Origin: Vitis vinifera
Taxonomy: Eukaryota > Streptophyta > Magnoliopsida > Vitales > Vitaceae
NCBI RefSeq assembly: GCF_030704535.1
Contig: NC_081821.1
Coordinates: 8,323,001-8,387,000 of the forward strand
Length of the DNA stretch: 64,000 nt
Direction: 5' to 3'
The notes below the pieces were generated by a model. That model saw only the letters and a program-made list of their open reading frames with translations, made no database searches and was not told the origin of the DNA. This document shows positions 48,943 through 61,807 of this stretch, in pieces. Both the position numbers and the translations under genes were made by a program. The first letter of the stretch is position 1; each line of letters opens with the position of its first letter.

Positions 48943-51316
48943 GAGTTTTGACCAAAAATAACTCATTAAAAAAAAAATATCCACAAACTAAAATTGATTA
49001 CAAAATAATACCCAATTTAGTGCATTCATCACGTAGACATTCACGTCATAAAATCGTAATTGATAACTATAGTTTATTATTATTATTTTTAAAAATAATC
49101 AAAACTGTAGTTATCAACTACGACTTTAACTTTTAAGCTTAAAAATGTAGTTGGTGATTACACCTTTGACCATTTAAGAAAAAAATTTAAAACCGTAGTC
49201 ACTAATTACAGTTTTAAACTTAAAGAGTTAAAGTTGATTTTGAATTTGATTCTAAAGTCATAATCACTCACTGAGATTTTTACTTTAAATTTTTTTATAT
49301 ATTAAAATTCATGTTGTTTCATTTTAAATATTTAAATTTATTTATTTTTAAATAAATTGGTTTTACTTAATTTTTTTATATATATACATATATATATAAA
49401 TTTGTGTTGTTTCATGTGAAATGTTTTACTTCATTTTTTAAAATAAATTTAGTATACTATTTTTATTTTATTTTTACTAAAGATATGTAAAGATACGTAA
49501 GTGGTTAATAAAATTATGTGATTAATTAAAAAAAATAATATATGAAATAAATAATTGGTATTTTTAATTTGATAAAAAATTATTTTTGTTTAATTTTATT
49601 CAAACAATTGGCATTATATTTAATATAAATTATAAATAGTTAATTATATTTAAATATTATTAGCCCAAGGGTTCTCCTAATTAGGTTTTGATGATAACAA
49701 ACCATGGTTAAGTTACTAATTGGTTTGAATTGTAAAGAATCTCAGGTATTAATTTGAAAATTCATCAAAGAACCTAATTGATACAAGTTCAAGATGTTTG
49801 GAAGACTTTTAATCATAGGAAACAAATGTAAGATGAATGCATGAGTGCACTTATGTTTTACATATCATTTCATACATCTTTGAAAAAATCAGTTTATTAT
49901 TTAAAGTTACAATTTTATTAAAACTCGAGTTTTATCAAATGTACCTTAGACAAAACATTTCAAAATTGACATATTAATTTACCTAAAGACCTTGCCTAAG
50001 TGTTAGAAGAGACAAAAAACAGAAAAAGATAGGTTTTCGGGCCCAAAATGGTGAATTAGTCGAGGCATTGACCAACTGGCTCAATCGGCCAGGGTATTGG
50101 TTGACCAGTTCTCTTTGCCATATCGAGGTCCGGTCGAGGAGTGCAAAAAACACATTCTCTCTTCCAGTAGCCTTTCCTTTCCAATCGAGGTATCTTCCTT
50201 CTCGGTCGACCTCCGATCGAGGGCCAGTCGAATTTCGGTCAAAGCAATAGTAACCTGTCAAAACATTAAATACTCCAACGGCTAGTAAACCGGTTGACCC
50301 CAAGCTCGATCGGTTGAGACTGCCTTTTGATTTTCTTAGCTCCCGAGGTTAGAAACCTATAAATAGAGAGCTCCACTTCATTTATGAATAAGAAAACATT
50401 TGCATTTATTTGTCTATCCACTTGTTCTTGCCTTAAAAGCTCTCATTTCTTTCTTGATGCATTAAATCTTCACTTGCATATCCTTTAGTGTACCTTTGTG
50501 ATTCATCTTAACTTTGATTTGCATTTGAGTTATTATTGAGTTAGTTTGAGGGATTCATTCTTGTAAAATTGAGTGTTAAAGCCTTCAAGTGAGTTGAATT
50601 TTGAAGAGATTGTATAAAAGCCCATTTGAGCCGAAATCCAAGTGTAAAGGAGATTAGAAGTTTGGTTGAAACTTCAAGTTAGTGGAATCCTCACTCGGTT
50701 AGGAACTTGAGGAGAGTGGACGTAGACAAGGAAGTACCGAACCACTACAAAATCTGAGTTTGATTTATCTAATTCTATCTTTTTATATTTGCTTCTAGTG
50801 TGCTTAAATTTGTTGTGTTCAAAAAGAATTTTTAAAAAACCCAATTTACCCCCTCTTGAGTGTTTTTCTCATTTAAGATTAACCTTTACTTTCTCAAATA
50901 TAAATTAAATACAATAATATGAACTCATATTTGCAAAAAAAATAAAAAATAAAATTATATTAATTAATTATTTTTTATATACTTATAATGTAAGTCATAT
51001 ATAATATTAGAAATACACAAGTAGAAGTTAAATTTTAAATTTATCATATTCTCATTTCAATATATAATAATTTATTCATAATAAAAAAGTGTACAATGAT
51101 TAACAAATAAACAACCAATAAAAAAATTTTAGTTTGGATTTTAACTTTAAGCTTAAAATTTGCAACTACAGTTTTAATTTTTTTTTTAAATGGTCAAATT
51201 CGTAGTTACCAATTACTGTTTTAATTGAGACACACTAAATTAGGTATTATTTTGAAATCAAATATAGTTTGTAATTTTTTTAAATGAATTATTATTATTT
51301 TTTTATATCAAAACTC
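48943..51316. mobile_element. Non-autonomous Mutator-like element with long TIRs
   Basis: The left end (from 48943) and the reverse complement of the right end (from 51316) align for about 200 bases: both begin GAGTTTTGA, then share CAAAATAATACC, AATTTAGTG, TTTGACCATTTAA and TTTTAAGCTTAAA. Nine-base duplications flank them: TATAATTCA (48934-48942) and TATAAATCA (51317-51325), 8 of 9 equal, the size typical for Mutator. The left TIR contains an extra subterminal repeat of a GTAGTTATCAACTACG-like unit. No transposase. The centre is occupied by a later solo LTR; without it the element is about 1.13 kb. Confidence 0.85.
49658..50896. mobile_element. Solo LTR of copia (SIRE-like) retrotransposon, nested in MULE
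   Basis: About 1.24 kb from TATTAGCCCAAGGG to CTTTACTTTCTCA, flanked by the perfect 5-bp duplication AATAT (49653-49657 and 50897-50901). The first dinucleotide is TA rather than TG, explained by one G-to-A change. The block GAACTTGAGGAGAGTGGACG through GAACCACTACAAAATCTGAG and the end AACCCAATTTACCCCCTCTTGAG are typical of SIRE-type LTR ends in dicots (from memory). No primer site or coding follows, so this is the product of LTR-LTR recombination. Confidence 0.8.
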
Positions 51317-51325
51317 TATAAATCA

Positions 51326-54300
51326 ACCATGAAATTTGATTTTGAAACATATATAATAATTTTAAAAATATTTTTTTAAAAATACGATGGTTGAAAAATA
51401 TATGTTTTTAAAATTATGACAATGGAAAGGAATCAAATTAAAAGTTGTCATTTGAAAATATAATTTTAATTTGAAATTATTATAAAGTATTGTAGATTTG
51501 GAAATGGTATTTAAGCTCCCATATTTTAAAGTTATACTTTTATTAGGTCCTTTATTTTAAAAGACAATTTTAGCATTTAGTAATAAATGATTTTAAATGT
51601 TAAAATTTGTATTGAGATTATTTTTTGAAAAGAAAAAAAGTGTGTTCCTATATACTCATATAAAATAAAATAAAAAAAATCACAAAATGAGAATCTAAAT
51701 TTATAAAATAAAAATTTATAGACCCAAAATTTATTTTTACATTAATTTTTAACCTAATTTTACTCTTAAAATTAAATCCAGATTACATGTGATATTTTTC
51801 ATCAACTCACCGTTTAATTATTAGTTTTTATTACATTATATATTATTTTATTATTATATTATATTTTTAATTTTATTTTTTCTTTCTTTTCTCTTTCCTC
51901 TTTTCCTACCTTCCCCGGCCAGCCCACCCATATCACTCTCTCATGCCCATACCCCCACGTGAGACCCATACCTTCCCCTCACTTCTTTCTTCCCAATTCT
52001 CTCTACTTTCATTTTGGCTTTTTCTTTTCATTTTTGCTTTAGTTTTAAAAGGGAGTCGAACATATTTTTTTTCCTTTCTTCCTTCCTTTCTCATCTTCCT
52101 GCCCACACACTGCCACTTCCAGAGACATCTTCCACACCCACACGACCCTCCTTCTCTCCCTCCTGTTCTCCCATTTCTCGTTTTTTTTTTTACTCTTTCC
52201 TTTATTTTATTTCATTTTTTTTTCTCAAAAGCCCATGAACCTTTCACGTCGGCCGTCACCGTCGCCACTGCCGATGACGTGATGCCTGCACCATTTCCGA
52301 TGACCACCCCGTCCTCCTATCTCTCACCTCGCCACTCTCTCCCACTCGTTCTATTATATTTTTATTTTATTTCTTTTATTTTTATTTTTATTTTTTTTCC
52401 ATCTCAACACATTTCCACCCAAAACACATTGCCTCTCCTTACAAGAAAATGTGTAAGTTTATTTTGTGTGTTTTTTTTTTAAAATTTAATGTAATCTTAT
52501 TTTATTTTAATTTTCTTTGATTTCAATAATAATTGTTTATGAGATTTGGATTATTGAATTAATATGAAATTTGAGTTTTGTTAATTAATATGAAATTTGT
52601 GTTAATTTATTATTAGAGAATTAACATGAAATTTGAGCTAATTTATTATTGATGAATTAATTTGGAATTTTTTAATTTGAGTTAGATTTAGTTGATAATT
52701 TATATGGTTGTACTCATTTAAATTATTTAATTTAGATATGATATAATATTGTAATATATTTTAGATGTGAGTTTGCATATTAAATTGGATTGATTTTGAT
52801 TGTGAATTTAAGTTTACATATTAAATTAGGCTTAGATTATGAGATATAAAATTTAGGCCTAATGTGATTTATTTTTAATTTATCATGTTTTAGGTTTGAT
52901 TAATTGAGTTTATATTTTGGCTATTAATTTGAAAATTTTAGATTAAGGCTTATGACATGTGAGATATTTTCGTTGGGTTAAATTTTCTAATTTGACCCCA
53001 TTTTTAATTGGAAAAATTTGTTGGATTAATTTGAAATTTGAATTTGGGCTTGAATATCTATTACGAATTTTATACATTTTTAGATATTTACATTTGGACT
53101 ATATATATTTTTTTTTTGCATGAGCGTATTCTGCAATTTCTTTGGCATGTGGAGTACGGAATTTCATGGAAGAAAGTGAGACTCAAAAAACTGTAGGAAA
53201 ATATTGAACTTGTTGTAAGCTTGTTTGAGTACACCTTTTATTTCCCACTACTATTTGATTTTATTTTTATTGGTTTCTGTAAATATTCGTTTGTATATAT
53301 TTATTGAGTGTGTACAAAATTGACTATCGAACAAATCAGAAATTTTGTTTAAATAAGAGAAATAATTCAGTAAATATGTTTTAATAAATTAATAATTTTA
53401 AAATATTCTTCTTAATATAAGAAAGTTTTTTTTTATTAATAAAAATTCAGAAAAATGCTTTTAGAAAAATAAAAAAAATGTTTTTAATAGAATTTGAAAA
53501 ATTATTTTTAATAATAATTGTCCAAAAATTTCTTTGTTTAATAAAAATTGTCCAAAAATTGTTTTGTAAATAAAGTTGTTCCAAATATTAAATTTTACTT
53601 AAAAATTCTTCTGCAAATAAAGTTATTTTTTTTAATAATTTGTATAAGTCACTTTTCTTAAATGAAAACAAATTGAAATACTTTTTATAAATAAAATTAT
53701 AAAAAGTCATTCTTTACTAGTAAAAACAAATAAAAATAATTTTTGTACTCAAATTGAAATTTTATAATAAATTCTTTTAATATAAATAATTTTTTTTTGA
53801 AAATTTAATACAAATGAAATTGAGAAAATAAATTGACTTTTTTTTTTAAATAAATAAATTGAAATCATTAATTCAAAATAATTTTTAATAAAATCCTTTG
53901 AAATTTCTTGAACACTATTTTTTTAATATTTTTTTATTTAGTTCAATAAATCATTTTGCATATTTATCTTGTTATTTATTTTGTATATTTTGGTAATTAG
54001 ATTTTATCATTATTTTTATGTATATTGATTTTCATGTACATTAATTATTTTTCTAGCTATCCATAATTAATTAATTAATTAATTACCATAATTCTCTTCA
54101 TTCGTTTAATAAAAGCAATACGTATACAAGTTTAGAGTGGTGCTACGACTCATCACTGTACATTCCTAATAGGTAACCCCCAAGTCCAACCGACTTTGGT
54201 TTTTCTTTTGGAGTTACACTTAGAGTTTTTTTTTTCTTATTTTGTTTTTCCTTAAAAAAATAAAATAAAAATAAGTGACGAATTAAGTATTTTTCAAAAA

Positions 54301-54847
54301 AATCAATTCTTTACAAATTAATAAATAAATAAAAAATGAGTCTCGCTGGGAAACATACATGAAAAATACAGGTTTACACAATTTTAAACTATTATCTAAA
54401 AATAATTAATATTTTATATATTTTTAATAAAATATAATAATAAACCTTTTAGATACTCTTTACTATTTTTGACCATTCTAAGTACTTGTAAATTATTTCC
54501 TTAAATATTACCTTTAACGGGCGAGTATATGATATTTAATTTTTTTTTATATGACCGGGTTGAAAAACACACTTTTAACATGCTTTTTTCTTTTGAAAAA
54601 TCATCTTCAAGTCTTCAATGGTTGTATTAAAATTGTTTTTTAAAATACAACTTCTCATCGACATTTTGAAATGGTTATAGATTTGGAAATGCTTTTTCAA
54701 TCATCAAAAATCCATTCCTTTTAGGGAGAATTACCCTTAAGGGTAGGCTAGGGAAAAAAATTACCGATGAGGGTAGGTAAATTTGATAATTCTTCTGAAG
54801 GCCTAACATTTTTATTAGACCAATTTACCCTCAATTAAATTCTAAAA
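51326..54847. other. AT-rich region, probably transposon-derived
   Basis: 51880-52470 is a pyrimidine-rich stretch with an open frame that I do not accept as a gene. 52520-52680 has repeated TTAATATGAAATTTG words. 53330-53980 has a degenerate repeat of AAAAATT-(G/C)TTTT-TAAATAAA type. 54140-54220 (GGTGCTACGACTCATCACTG, GGTAACCCCCAAGTCCAACC) resembles non-coding parts of large plant retro-elements. No element ends identified. Confidence 0.4.
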
Positions 54848-55375
54848 TTATAATTTATAAGGAATTTCCGATCCTGGATCCGATCTCATTGAATAATTCT
54901 TGGGAAGCAATTTCACGGGGGGAGGCGGAGCGAGCCCTTTATCCAACCTAAACAGAAAATCCGGATTGGTCTCGGAGGCCGCCGCCTGAGGTGAAGAACC
55001 TTCCAGAGGCTGGATCTGCATAGAATTCAGTGCGTCCACGAACCACTGCCGCTCCGATTTGGTCTCGTTGGAACCGAAACTGGTGGATGCAGGAGGGGTC
55101 AGCGGGAAGAGAAATAACCTGAGTCTGGCCTGCTTGTTGGATGGGTGGCACAATCGATTGTACTCGAGCATCATGTGTTCAAGATCCTCATCGTTGGTAA
55201 CCGAGATCAAAGCGTCGAGATCTTCACCGGGTAACTGATACTTCAAGCACACTTCCCCACTAGTCCAAGGTAAAGTCCTCACAAAGCCTTCCAAATCTAT
55301 CCCAATCCAAGTACGATTCTCAACCCGACGCCTGACCCTAGTCCACCCATCCTTGTAGCTTTCTGCAACCGGCAT
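54848..55375 (-). pseudogene. Truncated PB1-domain (octicosapeptide/Phox/Bem1) protein gene copy
   Basis: A 175-codon frame on the minus strand. Residues about 42-90 (KYQLPGEDLDALISVTND, EDLEHMMLEYNRL, ARLRLFLFPL) are the C-terminal half of a plant PB1 domain including its acidic OPCA motif; the next part (QWFVDALNSMQIQPLEGSSP, NPDFLFRLDKGL) is the conserved region after PB1 in the At5g64430/At5g09620-like family. The first half of the domain, normally with GGKI..R and a YVGGDTK-like strand, is replaced by unrelated-looking codons 1-40, and the long C-terminal part of the family is missing after 150. No introns. An in-frame TGA lies 4 codons before the ATG. Best read as a truncated gene copy; a short functional protein is possible because the frame is open. 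Confidence 0.65.
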
Positions 55376-56670
55376 CCTTAACCCTCACCTCATCCCCAAA
55401 GCGATAATTTCTTCATTTTCCTCCTCCATTACTCTCCATCCGAGACTATACAGTTGGAAAGACACTCCACTTTCATTCGATATTGTTGATCTGGTCAAAG
55501 GTAACCCTCAATCCAAATTTATTTTGGGTTTTAGGATTTTAATAGAGCAATTGAGTCTCATTTCCCAGTACTTCTATCTCTAAAACTCTAATTCTTTATT
55601 TTGGTTCACATATGCAAGTGCTCTGTTTAGGGTTTTTGAGTTCACGTGTTGCAGGTCCTAAAATAATTTTAAGATTTCTAGGCTCTGTTAGAGGAGTTGT
55701 TTGGGTGTTTTTTTGTTTGAGTTCATTTTTAAGAAAAGATTTCTAGGCTACTGATTTTGATTGAGATTACAAAGAATGTGGGTATCGGGTATTTGGGTTT
55801 TTGTTTGAGTTCACGTTTTTTCTTTAATTTTTATTTTCTACTTTCTCAACATCCAAACGGACCCGCAATTGTTATTAGTGTTGTTGTATTTGCTTGTGTT
55901 TGTGATTAGCTAAAAGATTTGATGATGAATCAACATGGTTTTGTTTAGATGCAATTGGTCTAATTCTGAAACCCATTTGGAATTGGGTTGTGCCAATTTA
56001 TTTAGTATTATGACTGTTGATAGAGGTTGATTTAGGTAATCTGTCTGGATGCCGAGAAACTGGAGGAAAATATATGAGAAAAAATATTGAATCCTTGAAC
56101 TCCTTAATAAATGTAATCATGGCAGTGGTCAAATTTCTTAGAAAATGCTGTTCTGAGCTACTTTCTTATGTTCCTGGATCCCTAGTTAAACTTGGAATCA
56201 ACTGAGATGTATTTTCTGCTGTTTTGATTCTATTAAAAATCAAAAACAAGTTTGAACATATAATTGATTTTGTTGATTGTAATGTGGGAACTGGTAGTGG
56301 ACCTCCTGTTGTGGCAGTGGCATGTATGTAACTGTATTTGGGATCACTAATAGTAGTTAAACCAAAATAAATAAGGGTACAATACAAATGCCCTATATTT
56401 ACAATACAATTGCACTAGAAGTACAATATATTACAACATTACTTGATTCATTATACATTTAATTATGACAATTGATTATTTGATATAAATTCCATAGTGC
56501 AGTGTGGAGTATAATACATGGATAAAAGGAAAAAAACAATACAATACAACCAGGTTTGAACATTATTTTAATTAGTATTATTTTATTTTGACTATATTAA
56601 TGTTTGACATTGTTGTTTAATTTGACTGTTTTAATTTTAATTTTATATTATCATTTATTTACTTTTACAG
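55376..56670. other. Region between PB1 fragment and Ulp1 gene; possible 5' leader exon
   Basis: 55380-55500 is moderately GC-rich, CT-rich and ends in a donor-like CAAAG|GTAACC (GT at 55501), which could be a plus-strand 5' exon spliced to the acceptor at 56670. No ATG exon that fits the downstream frame could be fixed. 56340-56660 is AT-rich with ACAATACAA words. Confidence 0.35.
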
Positions 56671-59600
56671 GAGGTCAAAATAAATAATCGATGCTCCAGC
56701 AAAAAACTTAGACATCTACTTGATGAGCTAAGTGATGAAAAGAAGAGTATAATTCAACATATTGGCTTTGGTGGATTACTTCAGCTCTCTTCCACAGAGA
56801 TAAGGCATAGTTTATGTAGATGGATAATAACTCATTTCAATATAGCCCACTGTAGGTTAGACATAGGACAAGAAAGGCAATTTCCAATAACTTGTTCTGA
56901 TGTAGGTGAAATTCTGGGTATTCCATATATTGGTAGGAGGCTCCTACTTTCACCTACTAATAGGAATAATAGGATGGAAAACCTATCAGATCTTAGAGAT
57001 AGGCTGATTTTAATGGAAGACATGGCCGAGTTCAAAAAATTGTTTATCTTCTTCTCATGTGCTACATTACTTGCTCCAACATCAAAGTTGGATAGTAGTC
57101 ATGAGTTGTGGTGTACTTTGCTTGCTGGAGACTTTGACATCAATGTTAATTGGGGTCAATTTGTACTTGACACACTGGTTGCTGGAATTAGACATTTTCG
57201 ATTGGGTAAAGGCTCATGGTTTACAGGTTGCCTTATTTTTTTACAGGTAGATACCTTTTTTTATTAAATGTTGAAGGTTTCCATATCATTTTATATGTTT
57301 TAACAAGTCTTTTTCTAAATAACGTATTGATGTGTGGAATATTTGTGTTTCAGCTTTTTTATGTAAATAAATTTTACATTCCAACCATGTTGGTACCACG
57401 TACCATCCCAATATGTGCAGCGTGGACTGATGACTTGATGAAGAAAAGGGTGCATGCGGAATTGCATGATTATGGTGATTTTGGACTAGCTGATGTAAGG
57501 GACAATTTTCTTTCAACATTTTATTTTATTTTCATATTTGAAAAATAAATTTATAAAAATTATATATTCTTCTTTTTATTATTGTAGGTTCAAGAAGATG
57601 AAAGGGAGGAAGATGCACATGAAGACCCTGGTAATCCAGTAAATGAAGTTGAAGAAGAGACTATTGATTTGAGAACCTTCTACATCTATTCTTTTATTTA
57701 AAGCGAAAACCAAACATGTTATGCATAATAATATAGATCTTTGACACTTTGTACCATTTTGTAGGAAATTATAGCAGAATATAATGCAGCAGAGAGACAA
57801 ATTCACCAATTGCTTCGAACAATGAGAGGAGCAATTGGTAAACTAGCAAAGCGGCAGAATACAAATAAAACCCCATCATCTTTTCATCAAAGCAGAAGTC
57901 ATAATCAACCTGATATCAATGATTCTTTCCCATCACCACCACATGGTAGTACGATTTTTATAGCACTAGTCATTATAATTTTGTATTACTTTTAATTTAA
58001 TTGCAAATGTTGTATAATTTTTTTTTTTTGGAAAAAATAATTTTGGTTATTATGCATTCTGAAATTAGCTTATGGATCGCCACTGAATGATCGTTTTGCT
58101 GATGGTGAAGATAATGTAGGCCCATCAACCTCATAGCCAGCAGCGCAGCATAGCAGTATACTTTTTGCTTCTTTATGTTTTAATATCAAAATAATAATGA
58201 GTATATAATAATGGCTAGTATTTCCTGTGCGTGTTATTTTCATTAGTGAATTTTATTTTATTTTATTTTCTATACATATAGTTGAGGATGAAGTTCAGAT
58301 GAATGCTATTATTCCTTACGAGACTGGACATCCTCTAATACGTTCATATCGGCTACGTCGACATGCTACTGCCCTACAATCACCATATGTGGTACAACCG
58401 TCAATCAAATTTTTAGCGTCTTCATCTGTAGCAAAGCAAGTTTTGGCATATGCATTGGACGATACACGTGATGAAAGGTAAGGTTGAACTTAATTTAGTA
58501 TAAACAAATACAATTAAGATAGGCAATTGAAATAATTAGTTTTAATTTCTAACATCATAATTATTTATGTGTAGCCAAATATTATGTTCCATGCACAATT
58601 TCTTCTTGACAAGGTTTGACTTGAAATGCTTGGGACCCGACAAATTGGTTGACAATAAGGTATTCATATTTAGTTATGTGAAGTTAGGATAAAATTACTC
58701 TAAAACTATATATCTAATTTTCATTAATTTACATGAAGGTTGTAACCATGCATTGTCGAATTTTGAATGGTATGGATAAAGAAAATAGGAAGCATTTCTT
58801 ATCTCCAAACTTTGTGGTAAGATATGTTGTAAGAATTATAGATTGGTTTTCTTGTTTTACGTAGATTGTTTTAATCTAATGTATGGCTTGTAATTTTTTT
58901 ATTACAGTATGATGTGGAAAACAAGAGGGGTTCCTTATCTCCAAAATACATATGTGACAATTTATGGAAATATTTCAAAAATACTCGGTTGTGCACATAT
59001 GAACAGGTTTTATTTAGTTTAATAAAAGTACTTTGTAGTTGGATATTTTTAAGTATTGTGCAGAAAATACATGAACACAACTAATTTGATAAAATCATTG
59101 TTTTATTTTTATTTTTGTTCCTTTTAGTTGTTCATACCAATATGCAGGAAAAATCATTGGTATTTAATCATTTTGAATATTCATGCGAAAAGAATAGAGT
59201 TGTTGGATTCATTAATTGACGGAAGGAAAAAACGGATGGATGCCTTCATAGAGAAACTGGTAAATATAGTTATAGTCTAATTACTTATGTGAATCGTTGT
59301 CATTATTTTTTTAAAGATGTCCATATTTATAATTGTATATTGTGTTAAGGTGAACGTTTTGTCAACTGTCATTGGGATTCAAGAAAGAAGACCATCAATG
59401 GACATGACAAAATTTGAATTTGTTGTTCCAGAAGTTGTCCAACAATTGAATCTGTAAGTTGCAAGATTTGTATTCCTCTTTAACTATGGAAAGCAAATCA
59501 GGTTATAAATTTACTAATTTGATACCCAATTGACTTATAATTTCCTTAATTACTATTTGCAGAACGGATTGTGGCATATTTGTGTACAAGTTTATGCAAT

Positions 59601-59826
59601 TATGGAGTAACCGTGGAATTTCTCATGCAATTGCAAATGTATTATATTGTGGTGAATAAAATATATATATATATTTTTTATGATCATGAATTTTTCTTAA
59701 TATTATATTATATACTCTTTTGTACAGGACAAGGTCATAAAGTACAGGGAAAAACTCCTAACACAACTGATAATGTCTCCAGAAAATGAAGTCAGGGAAA
59801 ATGTCTACCAGGCTATGGATCAGTGA
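56671..59826 (+). pseudogene. Ulp1-type (C48) protease gene of transposon origin, one premature stop
   Basis: Thirteen exons join in one frame: 56671-57246, 57354-57494, 57588-57638, 57765-57945, 58069-58155, 58282-58477, 58575-58659, 58739-58816, 58908-59006, 59128-59259, 59350-59453, 59563-59638, 59728-59826. The N-terminal part (RCSSKKLRHLL, IGFGGLLQLSS, VGEILGIP) is the plant domain usually found before Ulp1 proteases in transposons; a helical Gln/Arg-rich linker follows. The catalytic set is preserved: His (59155, in NHWYLIILN), Asp (59206, ELLDSL), Gln (59443) and Cys (59570, in TDCGIF). Ulp1 enzymes cut SUMO from proteins. A TAG at 58134-58136 interrupts exon 5 in a position that reads as a changed CAG. 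No start codon found: the first exon begins right after an acceptor, so an upstream exon is missing or unseen. The exon 3 donor at 57639 is the least certain. Confidence 0.85.
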
Positions 59827-60307
59827 TGTTGTAATTTTTTTGGTTTATAGTTGTTGATATTTTTTTATAGTCTGATGGAGTTCCATTTCCAAATTTACTA
59901 GTCTGATATTTTTTTACAAATTGGCTTACATCAACTAATTTGTTTGAAACTCATAGCTGCTACTATTTATTAATAATTATTGTTATGCCATCATTTGTTT
60001 GTGATCTTCAAATTTCTCTGAATTGCTGTAGGCATTGCACTGTCAACTCATTATTTCCCAAACTCCATGGTATCAAAATGATATCACACATTGATAACTC
60101 CAACGCATCAATGATAGGCCAATCTGGGATAACTTAGCTAAGCTACTTGGGTGATCAATTTTTTTTTTTTTTCTGCCAAAGTAGAATTGAAATAACAACA
60201 TCAAGAACAAAACAAAAAGACTATCATATTTGTTGTACTTCACAAAGTTTGGGATCAGACTGACGTGCAAAAAATATTTAGCATGGCAAAAAAACCATTA
60301 AGCCTAT

Positions 60308-61802
60308 TGATTACTACCGAAAAGTGCTATTTTGTAGACCTAATTATAAGGGTTTTAAGCACCTTTGAGTAGTAATCATATTCATTTAACCCAATTAATT
60401 CATTAAGCTCCTTAGTAATTAGTTCTAACCATTTTTAGTGGCAAGTTTACATGTTTTTCATCGGCTTATGAACCAATTCAAGCATGCCAATTGATGGAGG
60501 AGCTACTTGGGCGAGTTAAGTAAGGATTTTGGACGTTTACAGGCTTGAATTTCAAGTGGAAACACGAGCACAAGCAATGGGAACACCATTTTGCAAGGGG
60601 AGGCAATTCACCTTGCCAAATGACCAATTTCGCAAGGGGATTTTCCTCATGGTGCGAAATTTGGCCATTTCGCACCATGAAGAAACCACCTTGCGAAATT
60701 TCGCAAGGTGGATTTAGGCACCTTGCGAAATTTGGACCTTTCATCTTCCCCCTTTGCGAAATGCCTTTGAAATCCCCTGTTTTGAGACGCTGTTGATGAT
60801 ATTCCACTGCCGATTCTCCAAGATATTTTGCTTGACTTTTAGCTTTGTAAATACCTATTTTACCCTTGTAATCAACCAATGAAAAGGTTGCTTTTGTAAT
60901 AGCTCTTGTAATTTAGCTTTTTATTGTCTTTAAATAGAGGTGAAGAGCCTCAGACACGATCATCTTGTAACCTGTAACTTTATAAGTTATAAGAGCACTT
61001 TTGTTCATACGCTTCTTTTCTCTTTTCTTTCTCATTTTCTTAGTAGCCAAACATCCTTGGAGGATGAAATCCCCAAGGATGAGAGGCTAAAACCTTTTAG
61101 TTTCTTGAAGTAATGGATGCCATGTGAAGCTCCCGTGTCAGGATGGAGATTTCCAAGCCATAAATGTAAGTAGCTGAGAGTCATAAATGTTTTCATTCAA
61201 AGTAAAGCTTTTAATCCCTCTGATTTGCTTTGAATGACCAATACTTGATAACCTTTTGGTCTCAGTGGATTCTTATTGTTAGATCCACTGACGTTCATTA
61301 GTTATCTCCTACGAGCCATTGTATTGCAAGTCGAGGAGATGACCTATACCAATAAAAGAGCATTTATGAGGTTCAGCTACCCTTTTTGTAAGTTTTCAAG
61401 GACTAAAACTCAGTTGTTAAACTCGTACCGGTTCGGGAAGTAAACATCACCTTAGTTGCTTCCCCAACTCGAGGTGAAGAGTCCCAAAATCTCCATTTTT
61501 ACACAGTGAGTTAAGCATGGCTATCCAAAGCTTTGAGAAACTTCTTTTTCCATCTTTTAACCTATTTTCATGTTAGTTTAGTTTACAACACCTTCATCTT
61601 TTTATGTTTTCATCTTAACCTAATTTTTATTAAGAAAAGTTCACTCCATCCTCCGAACTTCATCAGTTAAAGTAAAAACCCTTCCCAGTGTTCGATCCTA
61701 GAGCCACTATGCTATAGTAGCTTTGCTACTTTAGTGTAAGGACCTTAGGTATAAATTTTGTTGATACCCTTACATGCCAAGCTACCAAGAGTCGGGTTAT
61801 CA
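60308..61802. mobile_element. Solo LTR of gypsy retrotransposon, 1495 bp
   Basis: Starts TGATTACTACCG and ends GTCGGGTTATCA, with the perfect 5-bp duplication CCTAT on both sides (60303-60307 and 61803-61807). TGATTAC and the reverse complement of the end (TGATAAC) form the short terminal inverted repeat. The interior has many copies and inversions of TTTCGCAAGG/CCTTGCGAAA (60590-60760), and a TTTAAATAGAGG TATA-like site at 60928 that suggests plus-strand transcription. No internal retro-element region is present. Confidence 0.92.
60590..60765. repeat. Palindromic TTGCGAAAT repeat cluster inside the solo LTR
   Basis: At least eight direct and inverted copies of CCTTGCGAAAT / ATTTCGCAAGG within 180 bases; can fold into hairpins. 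Confidence 0.85.
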
Positions 61803-61807
61803 CCTAT

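Noticed and set aside
51943-52482. Plus-strand open frame of 179 codons, hydrophobic and Pro/Ser/Phe-rich
   Set aside because: It lies in a pyrimidine-rich run and its composition follows from that (Phe, Ser, Pro, Leu only). No known domain, no splice or neighbour support.
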